64,000 nt of DNA. Source: Apostichopus japonicus (taxonomy: Eukaryota > Echinodermata > Holothuroidea > Aspidochirotida > Stichopodidae). The stretch is from positions 10,696,001 through 10,760,000 of the forward strand of contig NC_092575.1 of assembly GCF_037975245.1 (NCBI RefSeq), written 5' to 3'. The notes below the pieces were generated by a model. It made no database searches, was not told the DNA's origin, and was given only the letters and a program-made list of their open reading frames with translations. Below, one piece after another: positions 10,903 to 41,095 of this stretch. Made by a program: the position numbers and the translations under genes. Each line of letters starts with the position of its first letter. Positions within the stretch are counted from its first letter, which is position 1.

Positions 10903-12844
10903 CAGGCGCGTATCCAGGATTTTCTAACCCGGGGGGCGCGAATTACTATCTAAGCGGAGCGCCACCATCGGTTGGCGCGGAGCGTACAAGAAAATTTCTG
11001 GTTTGATACCCCCCCAGATCACCGGAAATGGCACTTCTCGGGCTTGAAAATGACCAACCAGATGTGCACTTTTGCCTGAGAATCAATTATTTCCCAAAAG
11101 TTTTCTTCCATCCATAACCTTTTTGAAGATTGTCACCAGTCACACATCATGTTCGACCTGATTGCATGTCCTATGGATCATTGCTTTTGTAGGTAATTCT
11201 ACGTCACGGCCCACAATATCCGAAAGCCCCACTTTTCAAGGTTTTAAGCCCATTATTTGTTGAGAATTTGAAAATTCACATTTCTCGTGAATAAAATCAC
11301 TTTTAAACATACCCATAATGTTGCAGAAAATTCAATCTATGGACAACCAATATAGAAAAACCTCCTGGAACCCCTAACAGACAGGTCAAAATTGCACGAG
11401 TAGAGGAAAGTATGATGAAGAATGTTGGTGAGGAAATTTTGGAAAATTCCGACACAGTTAATTTCTTGGTGTAGAAATATTGCAACCTCTTATAATGGCT
11501 ATTATAAAACTTGGTTGAAGGAAATGAAAAATAGGAGATATTTCCGATATCAGGTATATCGAACCGAACACTACACACATAGGCGTAGGTCCCGTAGGAG
11601 GCGGGGGCTGCAGCCCCCCCCCCCCCCCGCAACCATTTTTTTCGGGCACCTACTGAAAGAAAAATAAATAGCAATGAATAGCTTAAAAATGATCTCCTTG
11701 GTTATTAAAATAAAGTTGTAAGCTTGGCCGACATTACTACTGTAAAAGAGAGTTTTGACATAAATGTATCTGTATGCTTTTTCTCCATCTACATAAGATA
11801 TTTGGTTGTTTACATTAGCATCCGGTGGTATACTGTGCAATTTTCACGGACCGTATACGGTAAACGATGCCATGCAATGTAATGACCCATGCTTGCTTAT
11901 ATGATATTGGCATCGATATGTTGAACGCGCGCTTGGCGCGCGAAAAATTTTGGCTTTTTTTCGGGCAAGTCATTACAGCCCCAAAATCCAATTGGGCTCC
12001 TACGCCTTTGACTACACACAATGACAGTTTCTGAGGCTGTTCATCGTGGAACATGCATTCAATGCTCACTGATATGATGTTATATCTGCTCTTTGCTTTA
12101 CAAATTCGAACAGGCGTGTAGCGAGTAATTGCCAAGAGAGGGGCGAAGCCTGTAGGCAAACTATCTAAGCGAAGCGCCACCATGTGTTGGCGCGAAGCGT
12201 TCAATAAAAATTTTGGCCGAAAATGCCTCCCAGATCGCTGGAAATGACACTTCCCAGGCCTTGTAAGTTGCATCTAAGCATTGTCTATTTTGAAATTACT
12301 AGCGATGTCATAAAGAAAATTTGCTCGGGGGGGGGGCGGTCGCCCCCTTCCCGAGATGCGTCATGTTCCCCGACGACTCGGTCGAGTTCAAGACCAGCCA
12401 CAGTTGGTTCCATATAGCACAATTGTACAATTGTTTAAGGCGTCCATACACACACACGCGTTATGATAGACCATATATAGTATTTATATAGATACATTAG
12501 TGAGAGAGGAAAAATGGAAACGTCAAAAATGGAGTTGTCGGTGTAAGGGGTAGGGTGAGGCGCAAACCCCCTCCGTAATCCTCGATCTGCCACTGGCTAC
12601 CATGTGTATATAATAGGGATCAGCGCTTTAACTATGACTGTTCCTCTTTCTCTTCCCGAGGTCTTGGCTATCTTCTACTCCCTCCTCTTCTCCTTTTTTC
12701 TCTCTTTTATCTTTTTCTTTTCCCTTCCTTCCTCTCCTCCTTTTCTTTTTCCCCCCTCCTTTTCCCTTTTTTCTTCTCTTTTTTCTCTCCTCTTTTCCTT
12801 ACCCGGGGGGCGCGCGCCCCCAACGCCCCCCTGGATACGCACCT
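10903..12844. mobile_element. Outer hAT-like MITE, copy 2, inserted into copy 1
   Basis: Starts CAGGCGCGTATCCAGG and ends CCTGGATACGCACCTG, directly repeating the sequence of copy 1. Copy 1 breaks at ACCTGTAT (10895-10902) and resumes with TGTATGCTTTTTCTCC at 12845, so TGTAT is duplicated on both sides. About 180 bp near 11526-11703, including a CACATAGGCGTAGG/C-rich block, is absent from copy 1. Two hairpin cores lie inside (10946 and 12161). Confidence 0.8.
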
Positions 12845-13129
12845 GTGTATGCTTTTTCTCCATCTACATAAGACATTCGTTGTTTACATTAGCATCCGGC
12901 GGTATACTGCACAACTTTGACGAACCGTACGGTACACGATGTAATGACCGATGCTTGCTTATATGATATTGACATTTACATGTTGGAAGCGCGCGAAAAA
13001 TGTTGGTTATATTTTTCGGACAAGTCGTTACAGCCCCAAAATCCAATTGGGTTCCAACGCCTTTGACTACACACATATACAATTTTGAGGCTGTTCATCC
13101 TGGAACATGCATTTTCATGCTCACTGATA

Positions 13130-13797
13130 CAAGGGCGGCGGAAGCACTTTTAATCCGGGGGGGGGGGGGCACCGACATCAAAGGGCACTTTGCAGAAATT
13201 CGATTGGAATGATACAGCCTTATATTTAGTACCCTTTATAACTCTTATTGTATTATCTTATTTACGTATACACATCACTCCATCAACGCCCCCCCCCCCG
13301 TGCACCCTCAAGGAAAATTTGCATACTAGCACTGCAATATCCAATGTGCAAATTGGGAAACAAGGAACAAGTTTTCTTTTGAGACAAAATGAGGTGAAAT
13401 CATGCTAGTTGCCAATGTAGGAATCTTCCGAATTAGAGTTTATTTCTTGATACTATCTTAGCAATTTTTTTCCATTCGAAATTGCTTTGAGTTTGATCCA
13501 CAGAAATTCATTAAAAGTCAGGGGCGTAGCCAGGATTTGCAAAGTTGTATGCATGACTATCTGAGCGGAGCGCCACCATCGGTTGGCGCGGAGCGTACAA
13601 GAAAATTTTTGGTTTTACAAACCCCTCAGATGGCCGGAAACGGCCCTTCCCGAGTGTTCATTCTGGTTCCTTGGCCTCTTGCTAACTAGAGACACCTCAA
13701 ATTTTATGTAGAAAAAGGGCACATTTTTAACCTGAGGAAAAGTGGGGGGGGGGGGGGGGCACGTGCCCCCTGTGCCCCCCCGGTTCCGCCGCCCTTG
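13130..13797. mobile_element. CAAGGGCGGCGG MITE, copy B, TSD CACTGATA
   Basis: Same family and orientation as 9795-10457. CACTGATA flanks it at 13122-13129 and 13798-13805. The site without insertion is seen in copy 2 at about 12067 (ctcactgatatgatg). It contains CAGGGGCGTAGCCAGGATTT at 13519 and the hairpin core at 13557. Confidence 0.92.
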
Positions 13798-14726
13798 CAC
13801 TGATATGATGTGATATCTACTCTTTGCTTTAGAAATTCGGACAGGCTTGTAGCGAGTAATTTGCCAAAGGAGGCGCGAAGCCTCTAGGCAAACTATCTAA
13901 GCGATATCATAAAGAAAATTTGCTCAGGGGGGGGGGGGGCGGTCTCCCCTTCCCGAAATGCGTCATGTTCCCCGACGACTCGGTCGAGTTCAAGACCAGC
14001 CACATTAGGTTCCATAGCACAATTGTACAATAATTGTTTAATTAAGGCGTCCATACACACACGCGTTATGATAGACCATATATAGTATATATATAGATAC
14101 ATTAGTGAGAGGAAAAATGGAAACGTCAAAAATGGAGTTTTTGGTGTAAGGGGTCGGGTGAGGTGAACGTCCCCTCCATAATCCTCGATCTGTCACTGGC
14201 TACCCTGTGTATATAATAGGGATCAGCGCTGTAATTATGACTGTTCCTCTTTCTCTTCCCGAGGTCTTGGCGTTTATCTTCTACTCCCTCCTTTTCTCCT
14301 TTTTCTCTCTTCCTTCTTTTTCTTTTCCCTTCCTTCCTCTCCTCCTTTTCTTTACCTCCCTCTTTCCCCTTTTTTCTTCTCTTTTTTCTCTCCTCTTTTC
14401 CTTACCCGGGGGGCGCACGCCCCCAACGCCCCCTGGATACGCGCCTGACATAGCAACAGGCAATAATGAAGAAAATAAAATGGGTCCAAAAACCAAGTAA
14501 TAACACCAAGTCAACCTTAATTCAATCAGGGAGTTGTATTTGGGAAACTTAACACTTTAACCTCAATTGGAACACATAATACGAATTATCCACAACAACA
14601 GGAAAGATATAAACATGCAATTGTTTCAACTACTGCTAGAGCAACTTTACATGACTTTCCAGACTTGTCTAATGCACAGAGGAATACATTATCAATACTT
14701 AACTCATGGAAATTATGTTCACAGGT

Positions 14727-15000
14727 AAGATATCTGAAATTGATTTGAAGATGTCAATAAATAAATTAAAGATATCAAATAGGGAAACATCATTTAAGAT
14801 ATCTCGAATTGGATTCGAGATATCCATAATTCAAAATAATTGTCTTCCCGATATCTCTAATTAAATTTTGGATATCTCTATTTCGAATTCTTGATATCTC
14901 GAAATCATTTTCTGATATCTCAAATATGTTGTAATTATTGATATCTGGAAATGAATTAGAGATATCTGGAAATGAATTAGATATATCTGTAATTATTGAT
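14727..15000. repeat. Cluster of GATATC palindromes
   Basis: More than ten GATATCT/AGATATC sites at irregular spacings of roughly 20-35 bp. They are separated by AT-rich spacers such as CTGGAAATGAATTAGA and GAATTGGATTCGA (itself part of a longer inverted repeat around 14806). The alternating orientation suggests a fold-back element or MITE remnant; no TSD was found. Confidence 0.65.
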
Positions 15001-15741
15001 TAATTGTTAAAATGGCGTTCCAAACGGCCGTTTATTGAACTTCAATGGTCTTAGCTCCCACGTACTGCCCATGGCTCGATACGATACGGTATGTCTCGTG
15101 ATATATGCTGTTTTCCTCCGTAAGGCGCTTCAGCAAATCAGGGGCGAAAACCCATGCGGTACTCCGGAAGAAATTAGACTCCAAGGTTTGAGGACTGTAT
15201 TTTGGAGATTATAAAGATATGAACTTTGTGGGTCTGACGAAAAGGTACTGGAGTGGGCCAGGTGGAAAGAAATATGAGGCTATTAGTGGCGACTGGCGTC
15301 ACAGACTAGTGGCGGACTGCTGGTGCTGGACGATAAAAGGACTCGGAGGCTAGACGGACGTCACGAAGGAAACGTTTTAATGGCGGTGTGGGGGTAGGCC
15401 TAACTAGTGTTGGCTGGCTTCTGAAATAAAATTCTGTGTCTTCTGAGTTTTCTGGGAGATGGGGGTCCAAACTTTCCAAATCTAGGCCGGTGCGGCGGGG
15501 GAGTCGCATTTAGGACATAAGGTGCCTGTTTTAGTCGAGTCTTGATGATACATTGGTGAAGGTGGTACTTAGAGCTCGGTTCTAAGTCCCCTTTTATGCC
15601 GTTGCAAATGACCTCCCTTACAATAAGCTTAATTCTACACACTGCATCGAGTCGACGACCTCGCTATTTGGCACAGTAGTAAAAGAATTAATTTATGCGT
15701 TATTTCGTTTAAAAAATGCACTGACTGCATCAGCACCTGCA

Positions 15742-16369
15742 TGGTGTAGTAAATGGAGAGCAAAAATAAACCCGTGAAAATCTAATTTTGTAATCTTTAA
15801 GTATCCAGGCTTATTTGACTCGACTGAGGACTAAAACATTAATCTTTCTACTCCCAACATTACCCCCAGTAAAGAGGCTGTTTACCTGGGAATTACTCTG
15901 GACAGTAAGCTTAATTACAAAACCAAAACCCCCCCCCCCAAAACATCACTATAGGTACATATACTACAGGTAGCATATAGCCCATTAAAATCCCCATTGA
16001 CTTACACACTAAGTCACAAAAGTAATGTGGTCTCTAAGTCTAGATAGAAGTTCTCACTAGCTAAGCGCTAGACCCATCACTGGATAGCTAACAAGTTGGC
16101 CAAAAACAGTCCTAATTGATGACATAGCAAAAAAAGTTGTTCTCCTGCTCCTTATTGGCACTTTGCCTGAGATAGGAGAACACTTGGGACGGATTGATAT
16201 AGACGCTAATAGGAGTATGCCACCTACACGGAGAGCCTGTAGGGTCTATAATACACTTAAACGTATAAGTAATCTTAATTGTCCCCCTCCGCACATTCTT
16301 TTACAAATTTATAACATAAAAATTAAACCTATCATTACTTACGGCAGTATCAAATTTCAAAATTATTAA
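15742..16369 (+). pseudogene. Non-LTR retrotransposon (LINE) reverse transcriptase, 3' part, decayed
   Basis: Translation from 15742 reads WCSKWRAKINP, stop, KSNFVIFKYPGLF, stop, then SKEAVYLGITLDSKLNYK. This is the W-x-x-K-W/INP-x-K and VYLG-TLD-KL pattern of LINE reverse transcriptases downstream of the catalytic YADD. After about 250 bp without clear similarity, 16227-16360 gives RVYNTLKRISNLNCPPP and LLQIYNIKIKPIITYGSI, matching the thumb region of the same proteins. Internal stops and the gap show it is dead. Confidence 0.75.
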
Positions 16370-16925
16370 TAATAGAGCTCTCAGTTGTTAAATATTGACA
16401 CCAAAAAGCTGCTTTAATAAAGCAGCAAACTCAATCCCTCTCTTTAACTATAGCTTTCTGTTTCAAACCATAAATATTTAATAAAAAACACCCTTCTCCT
16501 CGACCCCCTTATTATAAATCTACATACTGTTTTAAACTACTCCAAATATAATTTAAAATCTCTTTAGATAATTTTTTTTTAAAACTGGGACGAGGCATCG
16601 GCTCTGGCAGGTGGGGGAGGGGGGGGGGGACTTGTTAGGTGCCTCGCAGTAACTTTTTGTTGTTGTTAAGCATTTGATAAATTTAACCATCAAAAGATGC
16701 AGAAAATATCCAGCAATGTTTCATAAACTCGAGAGGCCGCCATAGGCTTTCCCATTCACCCCTGTAGCCATTATGGTTACCCCAAGGATATTTCACCTTT
16801 ATCTTTGGTTACCTCCAGAGCCGTATATCGCTCTGGTTACCCAGGCCTCAGCTCCGTTCATAAACTCATAAGCTCCGCCCACTTGATAAATATACTACAA
16901 AACATATTTCGCACATGCTAGCCGG
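16370..16925. other. Intergenic, HPD upstream region
   Basis: It contains AT-rich tracts, an oligo-A/T stretch and a G homopolymer near 16610-16629. I see no coding signal. It leads into the HPD TATA box. Confidence 0.5.
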
Positions 16926-16938
16926 TATATATAATATA
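16926..16938 (+). promoter_or_regulatory. Probable HPD TATA box
   Basis: TATATATAATATA lies about 100 bp upstream of the HPD initiator codon. A start site 25-35 bp downstream would give a 5'UTR of roughly 75-80 nt before the ATG at 17035. The placement is an inference from sequence only. Confidence 0.55.
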
Positions 16939-17034
16939 TTAACACGTACAACGACGGCCCATACAGCAACTTGTGTCACTCGTCAACACAAATACAACAA
17001 ACCAGCTAACACCGTTTCAGGGGCAACGATAAAA

Positions 17035-35202
<18,168 letters not shown>

Positions 35203-36699
35203 GGGAACGGACAGACCCCGCATCCAACTGAAAAAGTTTTGCATTGATTGAGACGAATTCAGAGACTACAGAAATATATATCTTGAAAAAGCTGAATTAA
35301 GGAGCAATATGTACAGTAAAAGGAACCAAAAAAAATATTTGATGAAGCACATTATTTGTCATTGGTGTACAAAGGAAGAAATTATTCTAAATAGTCAAAA
35401 TTGATTACACAATTTGTAACATGCTGAATGCTGTTAGGAAAAGTATGCAGTTTAGTTTGCTCTGATAAGTTTTTTTCCATAGCTACCATGAAAGTAGTTA
35501 TATAATGTTGGAATGGATCTAGCGTGTAACATTGTGATCTGGGGGGGGTGTTGGTTGGTGGGGGGGAGGGAGGGCAGGGGGCCGAAGGATACCTCATTAC
35601 TAAACATGCAGAGGTGGAAAAAACCTTACTTACATGATTGCATTTCAGCTTATATATTTGCTTTACATTTTTTTCTTTCTCTTGTCAGTTTGAAGTTCTC
35701 TGTAGATTGTTAAGAAAATGAAACTAAAAAACATACCATGGACCCCACTAATTTGTTTTTCTTGAAGCTACTAATATACACAAATTAATTTTTTTTGTCG
35801 TTTCAGGTTTGAGTTTTAGCTTATGTTGTTTTTTTTCTTTCATGAAGGTTAAAGTATTCTGTTTTCATGTCTCAGCTAAAATTTGTATACATGTTTAGAC
35901 CGACAGTGATTATCAAACAACTGTGTTGATTTTGCCATTTTAAGACCTATAATACATACTCACCAATATCTTCAGTGAAGTGGGTTTTGAGTTTGTGTAA
36001 TGTGGTGATATTTGCGTTTACTTGCGGCACTAATGAATTTTGCACCATTGACTAACATCCGTTGGGAGTTTAACACCTGCCTTGCTCATTATTGGTCTGG
36101 CTGGGTCTTCAACTTGTTACCTAAATTTATCCAAAAAGAGTAATAATGAGTAGTCTCTGGATAGCACAGTTTGGATATTGGATGTTTGATCTCACCTTTT
36201 CTGGAGGATTATGTGTTCACCCCTTCATCCAACCCCACACCCCACCTCCCACCACCCACCACCAATGCCTCACACCTATATCCCCATTCTTCGTCTTCCG
36301 GCTGTATTTCTTTGGTCTCATTCAACGAATGTTGATACCCTGTGCAAGATTGTTCAAGATCAGAAGTAACTTCTTAACCATAATTTTTGATAATTCATGA
36401 AAATCTTTGTGTAGAAAACAATTTTTCGTTCTAAGCACCTGCAACTGGTATATAAGAAGCAAATACAGGGCCCACTGTGTATTGATATTCATGCAGTGTT
36501 GCTAAGTCAAATGACTCATTGCATGGTGTGTGTAGACAGTCATATGAAACCCTTACTTAACAGACGAACCATTTGGTTGATTAAATACTCATATGGAAAG
36601 TTTACTTTTCTATGAGTAGGTTTAAAGTGTTACAATTGTATTATAAATATATCAGTATCTTTCATTTATAATGCAATAGAATGATTAAGTGCAATTAAA
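35203..36699 (+). other. HPD 3'UTR and possible poly(A) signals
   Basis: Sequence after the HPD stop contains no further frame. There is no AATAAA close to the stop. ATTAAA occurs at 36694-36699 and AATAAA at 36918-36923 and 37401-37406, so the 3'UTR may be about 1.5 kb or longer. The true end cannot be decided from sequence alone. Confidence 0.35.
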
Positions 36700-36923
36700 G
36701 GTTTAATATACAGTCTTTGACCAGGGATAGTATGTTATACTGTGATTGCTCAATATTATAGTTCAAAGCAACTCAATTTAGTATTACATGTTATCAGGTT
36801 GAATCATTGTCGAACATTTATACTGGAAAGCAGTGTTTGACTAACACCCTGTGGGACACAAAGCATCATATGTTTCCCCCCCCCCACTCCCATTAAGTTT
36901 TGAAGGCACAACCCGGGAATAAA

Positions 36924-38460
36924 AAGTCGGTATATCTTGTCTGGAAGTGGTACCAATTAGTTAAAGAGATTCACACTAATGAATCATACTGATTTTATTG
37001 AAGGCTCTGAACAAACATACCTTAACAGTGGGGGGGGGAAGGGGGGCGGGTGATTACTTGTCAACTATTTGTGAAATGTGTTAAAGAAAGCTGAATTTCT
37101 TTTGATTTCAAAGTCCTACATTAACCCTACACCTCCACCCACCATATCCCCCATCATTTATTTCTGTTATTATGTGTGCCAAACTGAGAGGAAACATCCA
37201 CATCAACAGCATTTTCTCTTCCAACTTCTATAAGTTCCCACTACTTTCGGGACCAATATGGGACCATTTACTGCAGTGGTTTTTGCGAATGACAGCTTAT
37301 CATGTGTTACAGATTGCCTCATAATATTGATGAGTAAATTTATTTTGTTGAACTGCAGGACTCGGCTATAACGTTCTAATATCACTCACCTGTTTTGAAT
37401 AATAAACAAAGAAACAAAATTCATGACTGATGTGAATAATAATAAAAGTGCTATCAAGATGTCATTGTTGGGATTTAAACCCTGTAGTCTCTGCATTTTC
37501 GTGTTTTGTTGTTGTTTCATATTGCTTCTTGCAGTATATCATTATAGGAATAAGAGAAGGGGTGGGGGGGGGGGTAGCAGCCCTCCCACAAACCTTCATT
37601 TACTCTAATAGGCATTAAATCTGAGCCGTTAACTGGCTATATAGAGACGACTCTGTCAACTGAGTTCTCTTTACTTTGTACAGCACTTTGTTCTCGTGAA
37701 ATTACAGGCATGAAACTTACTCAATAGGCTACAGTACGTATATCGCACAGGGCTTAGACATCAGGCTTGATATCAAGAGTAACAGTATGACGCTATATTT
37801 TTGAAGGTTAACACTAACGCATAGCAAAAAGATACAGTATAACTAGTCCGACAAAAGTGGACGACTTTAATATTTTCATATTCTGAGTGAAACACTCACT
37901 GAAAGTCGCCCCTGGATTTGTAGCTCTAATGTCACATCTTCTCCAGTTCCTCACCCCCCCCCCCTTGTATGACTCCAGCACATGGTATATATCCAATGGA
38001 ATGTACAGCCCCCTCCCCTTTTCAGTAGTTACTGTACCACAGTAGTTATTAGCACAACCTTGCGTGCATACCTGGTCAAAGACTTATGTTATAGCCTAAA
38101 TATGCCTCAGAATGCTCCAGTACACGTCGAATTTTTTTTCTGTGAGAGCGACCCCCCCCCCCCCCCTCGGCTTCAACACACCCACGGTCATATCACAATA
38201 TTTAAAAAAAAAATCGTAGATGTTCTCCCTCCCTTGCCTTGTAAAAACAAATATGCGGACGATGCCGATGATTGCATTACATCTATTCCACGCAGGGGGA
38301 CAAAAAACAACAACAAAACGATTGCCCAAACTTAGTAAGCATTCTGCGAAACCCCGTAAAAATTACATGGGTGTGACTGGTACCTTATTCCCAGAGTTGG
38401 GAATTGACTAACTTGACTTTAGTCATTAAATTTGTAAAGAATGAATACTGTGAAGTAGGC
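36924..38460. other. Intergenic, no gene recognised
   Basis: AT-rich sequence with several C or G homopolymers (for example 37567-37574 and 38153-38166). No exon or retroelement frame was recognised. Confidence 0.5.
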
Positions 38461-39248
38461 CATGGGCGTCAACAGGTGGGGGACGGGGGGGACATGTCCC
38501 CCCAACTTTCAAAAGTGGAGGGGATATCATATCATTTGTCCCCCCCACTTTTCAGAGCAGTTATTAAAAAAATCACATGCATATGCACGATTTTCTATCA
38601 CAATTGCTGAGCTGATTCAAGTAGAATCTAACTTAAGAATCATTATCAATAAATTGCACTGGAAATTAGAACAGTGCTTGGCCCTTTATCCCCCTTCCTC
38701 CGATATTCACCCTCCCCGCTTCGTCCGTGACCTCTGATAAAAGTTTGTGCGATGTTTGAACGATGTTTTAGAGTGTTTTGTGGAAGCACCCCTTCTCGCC
38801 AGAAATGGAATTCCCCTTGCCCTACACTGTGAATCAGAGAAAACGACGCATTTCAACTTGAAAACAAGTCGAAGACCCCACCAGGAAGGTAATATCATAT
38901 ATTTTAGGCCCTACAGACAGTATTCTGCCTGTATGCAGGGTATTATATGATACCAAACTACCGAAAATATTTCGTTTGAGATGGACGCTGTGTAATTCGT
39001 TTCCCTTGGTGTCAGAACGGCATCTTTCTACCAGTACTTTCTGTCGGAATTTAGTTTTGTGAGACAAAATTTCTCCTCACAGATCTGGTTCTGATGTAAC
39101 TAAAAACGACTCAGGAAGGCCGTCTCCTGCGATGTAGGGGGTCTTATGTACCCAAAATTTTCTGGTACGCTACGCGCCAACCAATGGTGGCGCTCCGCTT
39201 AGATAGTATAGTGTCCCCCCCACTTTCTGAAACCTGCTGACGCCCATG
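38461..39248. mobile_element. CATGGGCGTCA MITE, TSD AAGTAGGC
   Basis: Starts CATGGGCGTCAACAGG and ends CCTGCTGACGCCCATG. AAGTAGGC flanks it at 38453-38460 and 39249-39256. Near its right end it carries the hairpin core in reverse (39165-39206). Length 788 bp; no transposase was seen. Confidence 0.9.
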
Positions 39249-39926
39249 AAGTAGGCTAATTAAAGATAAAAAAGAAAGATAAATGAATTTGTCTTACAAT
39301 TGTTTATCGTCAAAACATGACCATCCATTATGGCAGAAACACCGATTCAGTCAAGTATCTGAAATTTGATATTTAAATTATTAAATGACGGTGATTTGGA
39401 GCAGACGATTTACTATAGCGAACGTTTTCATTGGACCATGAGGGATATATTGATACTTTGAGAGGAAATATGCGCAGTGCTGATATTATATGTATATGGG
39501 TTGGATTGGAGAGATGATTATAGTAGTATTCATCATGTTAAAAGGAGTGAAATCCTTTTTTTTCTTTTTAAAACCATCTTTGTAAGTGATGTGACCTTGC
39601 CCTTCACATGTTCGTCCTCGCAAAAAGCCTACATTCCACATACCCAAGTTACCTTTGGAGAGTTATATGTCAGAAAGATATAAAAAATACATAATTATGT
39701 TGAAAGTAACGCTATAAGAATAGAACATGTGTTTTAATCGGAGACCTCTGAATTTGTCAATGTTGTAGATGATTGGTTATAGGCATGATAAAGGAGCTCC
39801 AACTAAGGTTCGGCCTACAAAAACGTGAAAAACTCTCGCGGAGAAATTTGGTAGACCCCTACTTGTAACTGTTGTAGGCCTACAGGAAAGCGAGGAAAAC
39901 GTTATAATTGTTTCTCGAGAAACAAT

Positions 39927-40301
39927 CAGTGGCGTAAGAAGGTACTTTTGAGTGGGGGGGGGGGGGCTGAAGACTGATGGCCGGCCTGGGGGAGGGGTCT
40001 AAGGGGAGGGGGTATCCCCCTCCCCCTTTGGAATTGTTTGCATTTCCATGTGGCCTCAGATGCAATTTGGTGCAATATAGCACACTTCAACGCCCACTCC
40101 ATTTTGTAAACTTAATTTTGTATTTTCACCTGGCCTTAGATGCAATTTGGTGCTCCAAATGAGATTTTTTTTTCTCATTTGGAAATGAAAAAGGGGTTTT
40201 CTGACTTGCGAAGCGGGGGGCGGAATGGTACTTCCGCCCCTCCACATTTTTCACTGGGGGGGGGGCTGGCGCCCCCAGCCTCACCGGATCCTACGCCCTT
40301 G
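39927..40301. mobile_element. G-rich hAT-like MITE inserted in a 44-bp palindrome
   Basis: Starts CAGTGGCGTAAGAAGG and ends CCGGATCCTACGCCCTTG. Flanks are GAAACAAT (39919-39926) and AAAACAAT (40302-40309), seven of eight bases alike. Removing the element and one flank restores a perfect palindrome centred on CTCGAG. Confidence 0.8.
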
Positions 40302-40425
40302 AAAACAATTATAACGTTTTCAATTCAACAAGGAGCAGCACTGTGAATACATTTATGGACAAACAACATGATTTCAAAAGTAAATATGATATTTAATAGG
40401 AAACTTAAAATATGGTAGAAACATC

Positions 40426-41095
40426 GGGTGTTACTAAAACGAATGACAATTGCGTTACACATAACGAATGACAATATGTTGTACACACTAAAAAAATGCG
40501 TTGACTAAAACGAATGACAGCACAGACATCTGCTTCAACCGGATATCACAGTTCAGACTTCGTGGGTATATTAAAGCCACACAAACCGAGTGGACGCGAA
40601 GTGCGTGGCTTACAGAGGCTAGTAAAGTACGGACAAGATACAAACGCACCTTATAGTAAGCGAAATTGTAAGTCTGATTTAAAAAAAGTAAATTTAACGT
40701 CATTTTTCCGATATTAATTGTTAGAAGCTAACAATACTATAATCTTGAAACGGCTTCAGTTATATTTCTATATAAATCTACAGAGGTAAATGTCAAAAGC
40801 ACAGCACTCAATCGATCGCATTTCACACAAAATCTTTTCCTGTGGTTTCTATCACTAAATTACACCAAAACCCTGCAACCACGTAACATGCGATTTTCCT
40901 CAAATCATTTTTGCGCAGAAAACCAATAACCGCATTTACTCTACTCCGTTAATCATTTTAGCTCTTCTCACCACTGTCCTTCGTTGTCATTCGTTGTCAT
41001 TCGCTGTCATTCGCTGTCATTCGCGAATGATAATTAACCCCGTACAAAGGCAATTTTCATTCGGTCATTCGCTGTCATTCGTTTTAGTTTGTCCC
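40426..41095. mobile_element. GGG-terminus DNA transposon, copy 2 (inverted relative to copy 1)
   Basis: Starts GGGTGTTACTAAAACGAATG and ends CGTTTTAGTTTGTCCC. GAAACATC flanks it at 40418-40425 and 41096-41103. It is the reverse complement of 6072-6777. It has a shorter decamer array (about four units near 40980-41025) and a 45-bp block near 40572-40618 that replaces three bases of copy 1. That block has its own inverted ends (AAGCCAC/GTGGCTT). Confidence 0.9.

Larger units (their letters stand above)
5378..14447. mobile_element. Outer hAT-like MITE, copy 1, split by four insertions
   Basis: Starts CAGGGGCGTATCCAGG and ends CCCCTGGATACGCGCCTG, an inverted pair of hAT-type termini. Its own sequence survives in pieces at 5378-5408, 8592-8800, 9774-9794, 10466-10902, 12845-13129 and 13806-14447, about 1.6 kb in all. 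The gaps are the inner element, the hAT remnant, two CAAGGGCGGCGG MITEs and a second copy of itself. Copy 2 at 10903-12844 confirms the order of the pieces. Copy 1 lacks about 150 bp near 13901, between ctatctaagcg and atatcataaag. No clear target duplication flanks the whole (TGGGATTC left, ACATAGCA right), so the outer borders may have been altered. Confidence 0.75.

Noticed and set aside
11771-14447. Simple tandem duplication of about 1.1 kb
   Set aside because: The second block is better explained as the remainder of outer MITE copy 1 resuming after copy 2 was inserted, since TIRs, short flank duplication and piece lengths all fit.
15400-15642. Minus-strand cysteine-containing frame near GTLCPKCDS as a LINE zinc knuckle
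   Set aside because: Only one CxxC pair is visible and the rest does not follow any LINE pattern I can name.
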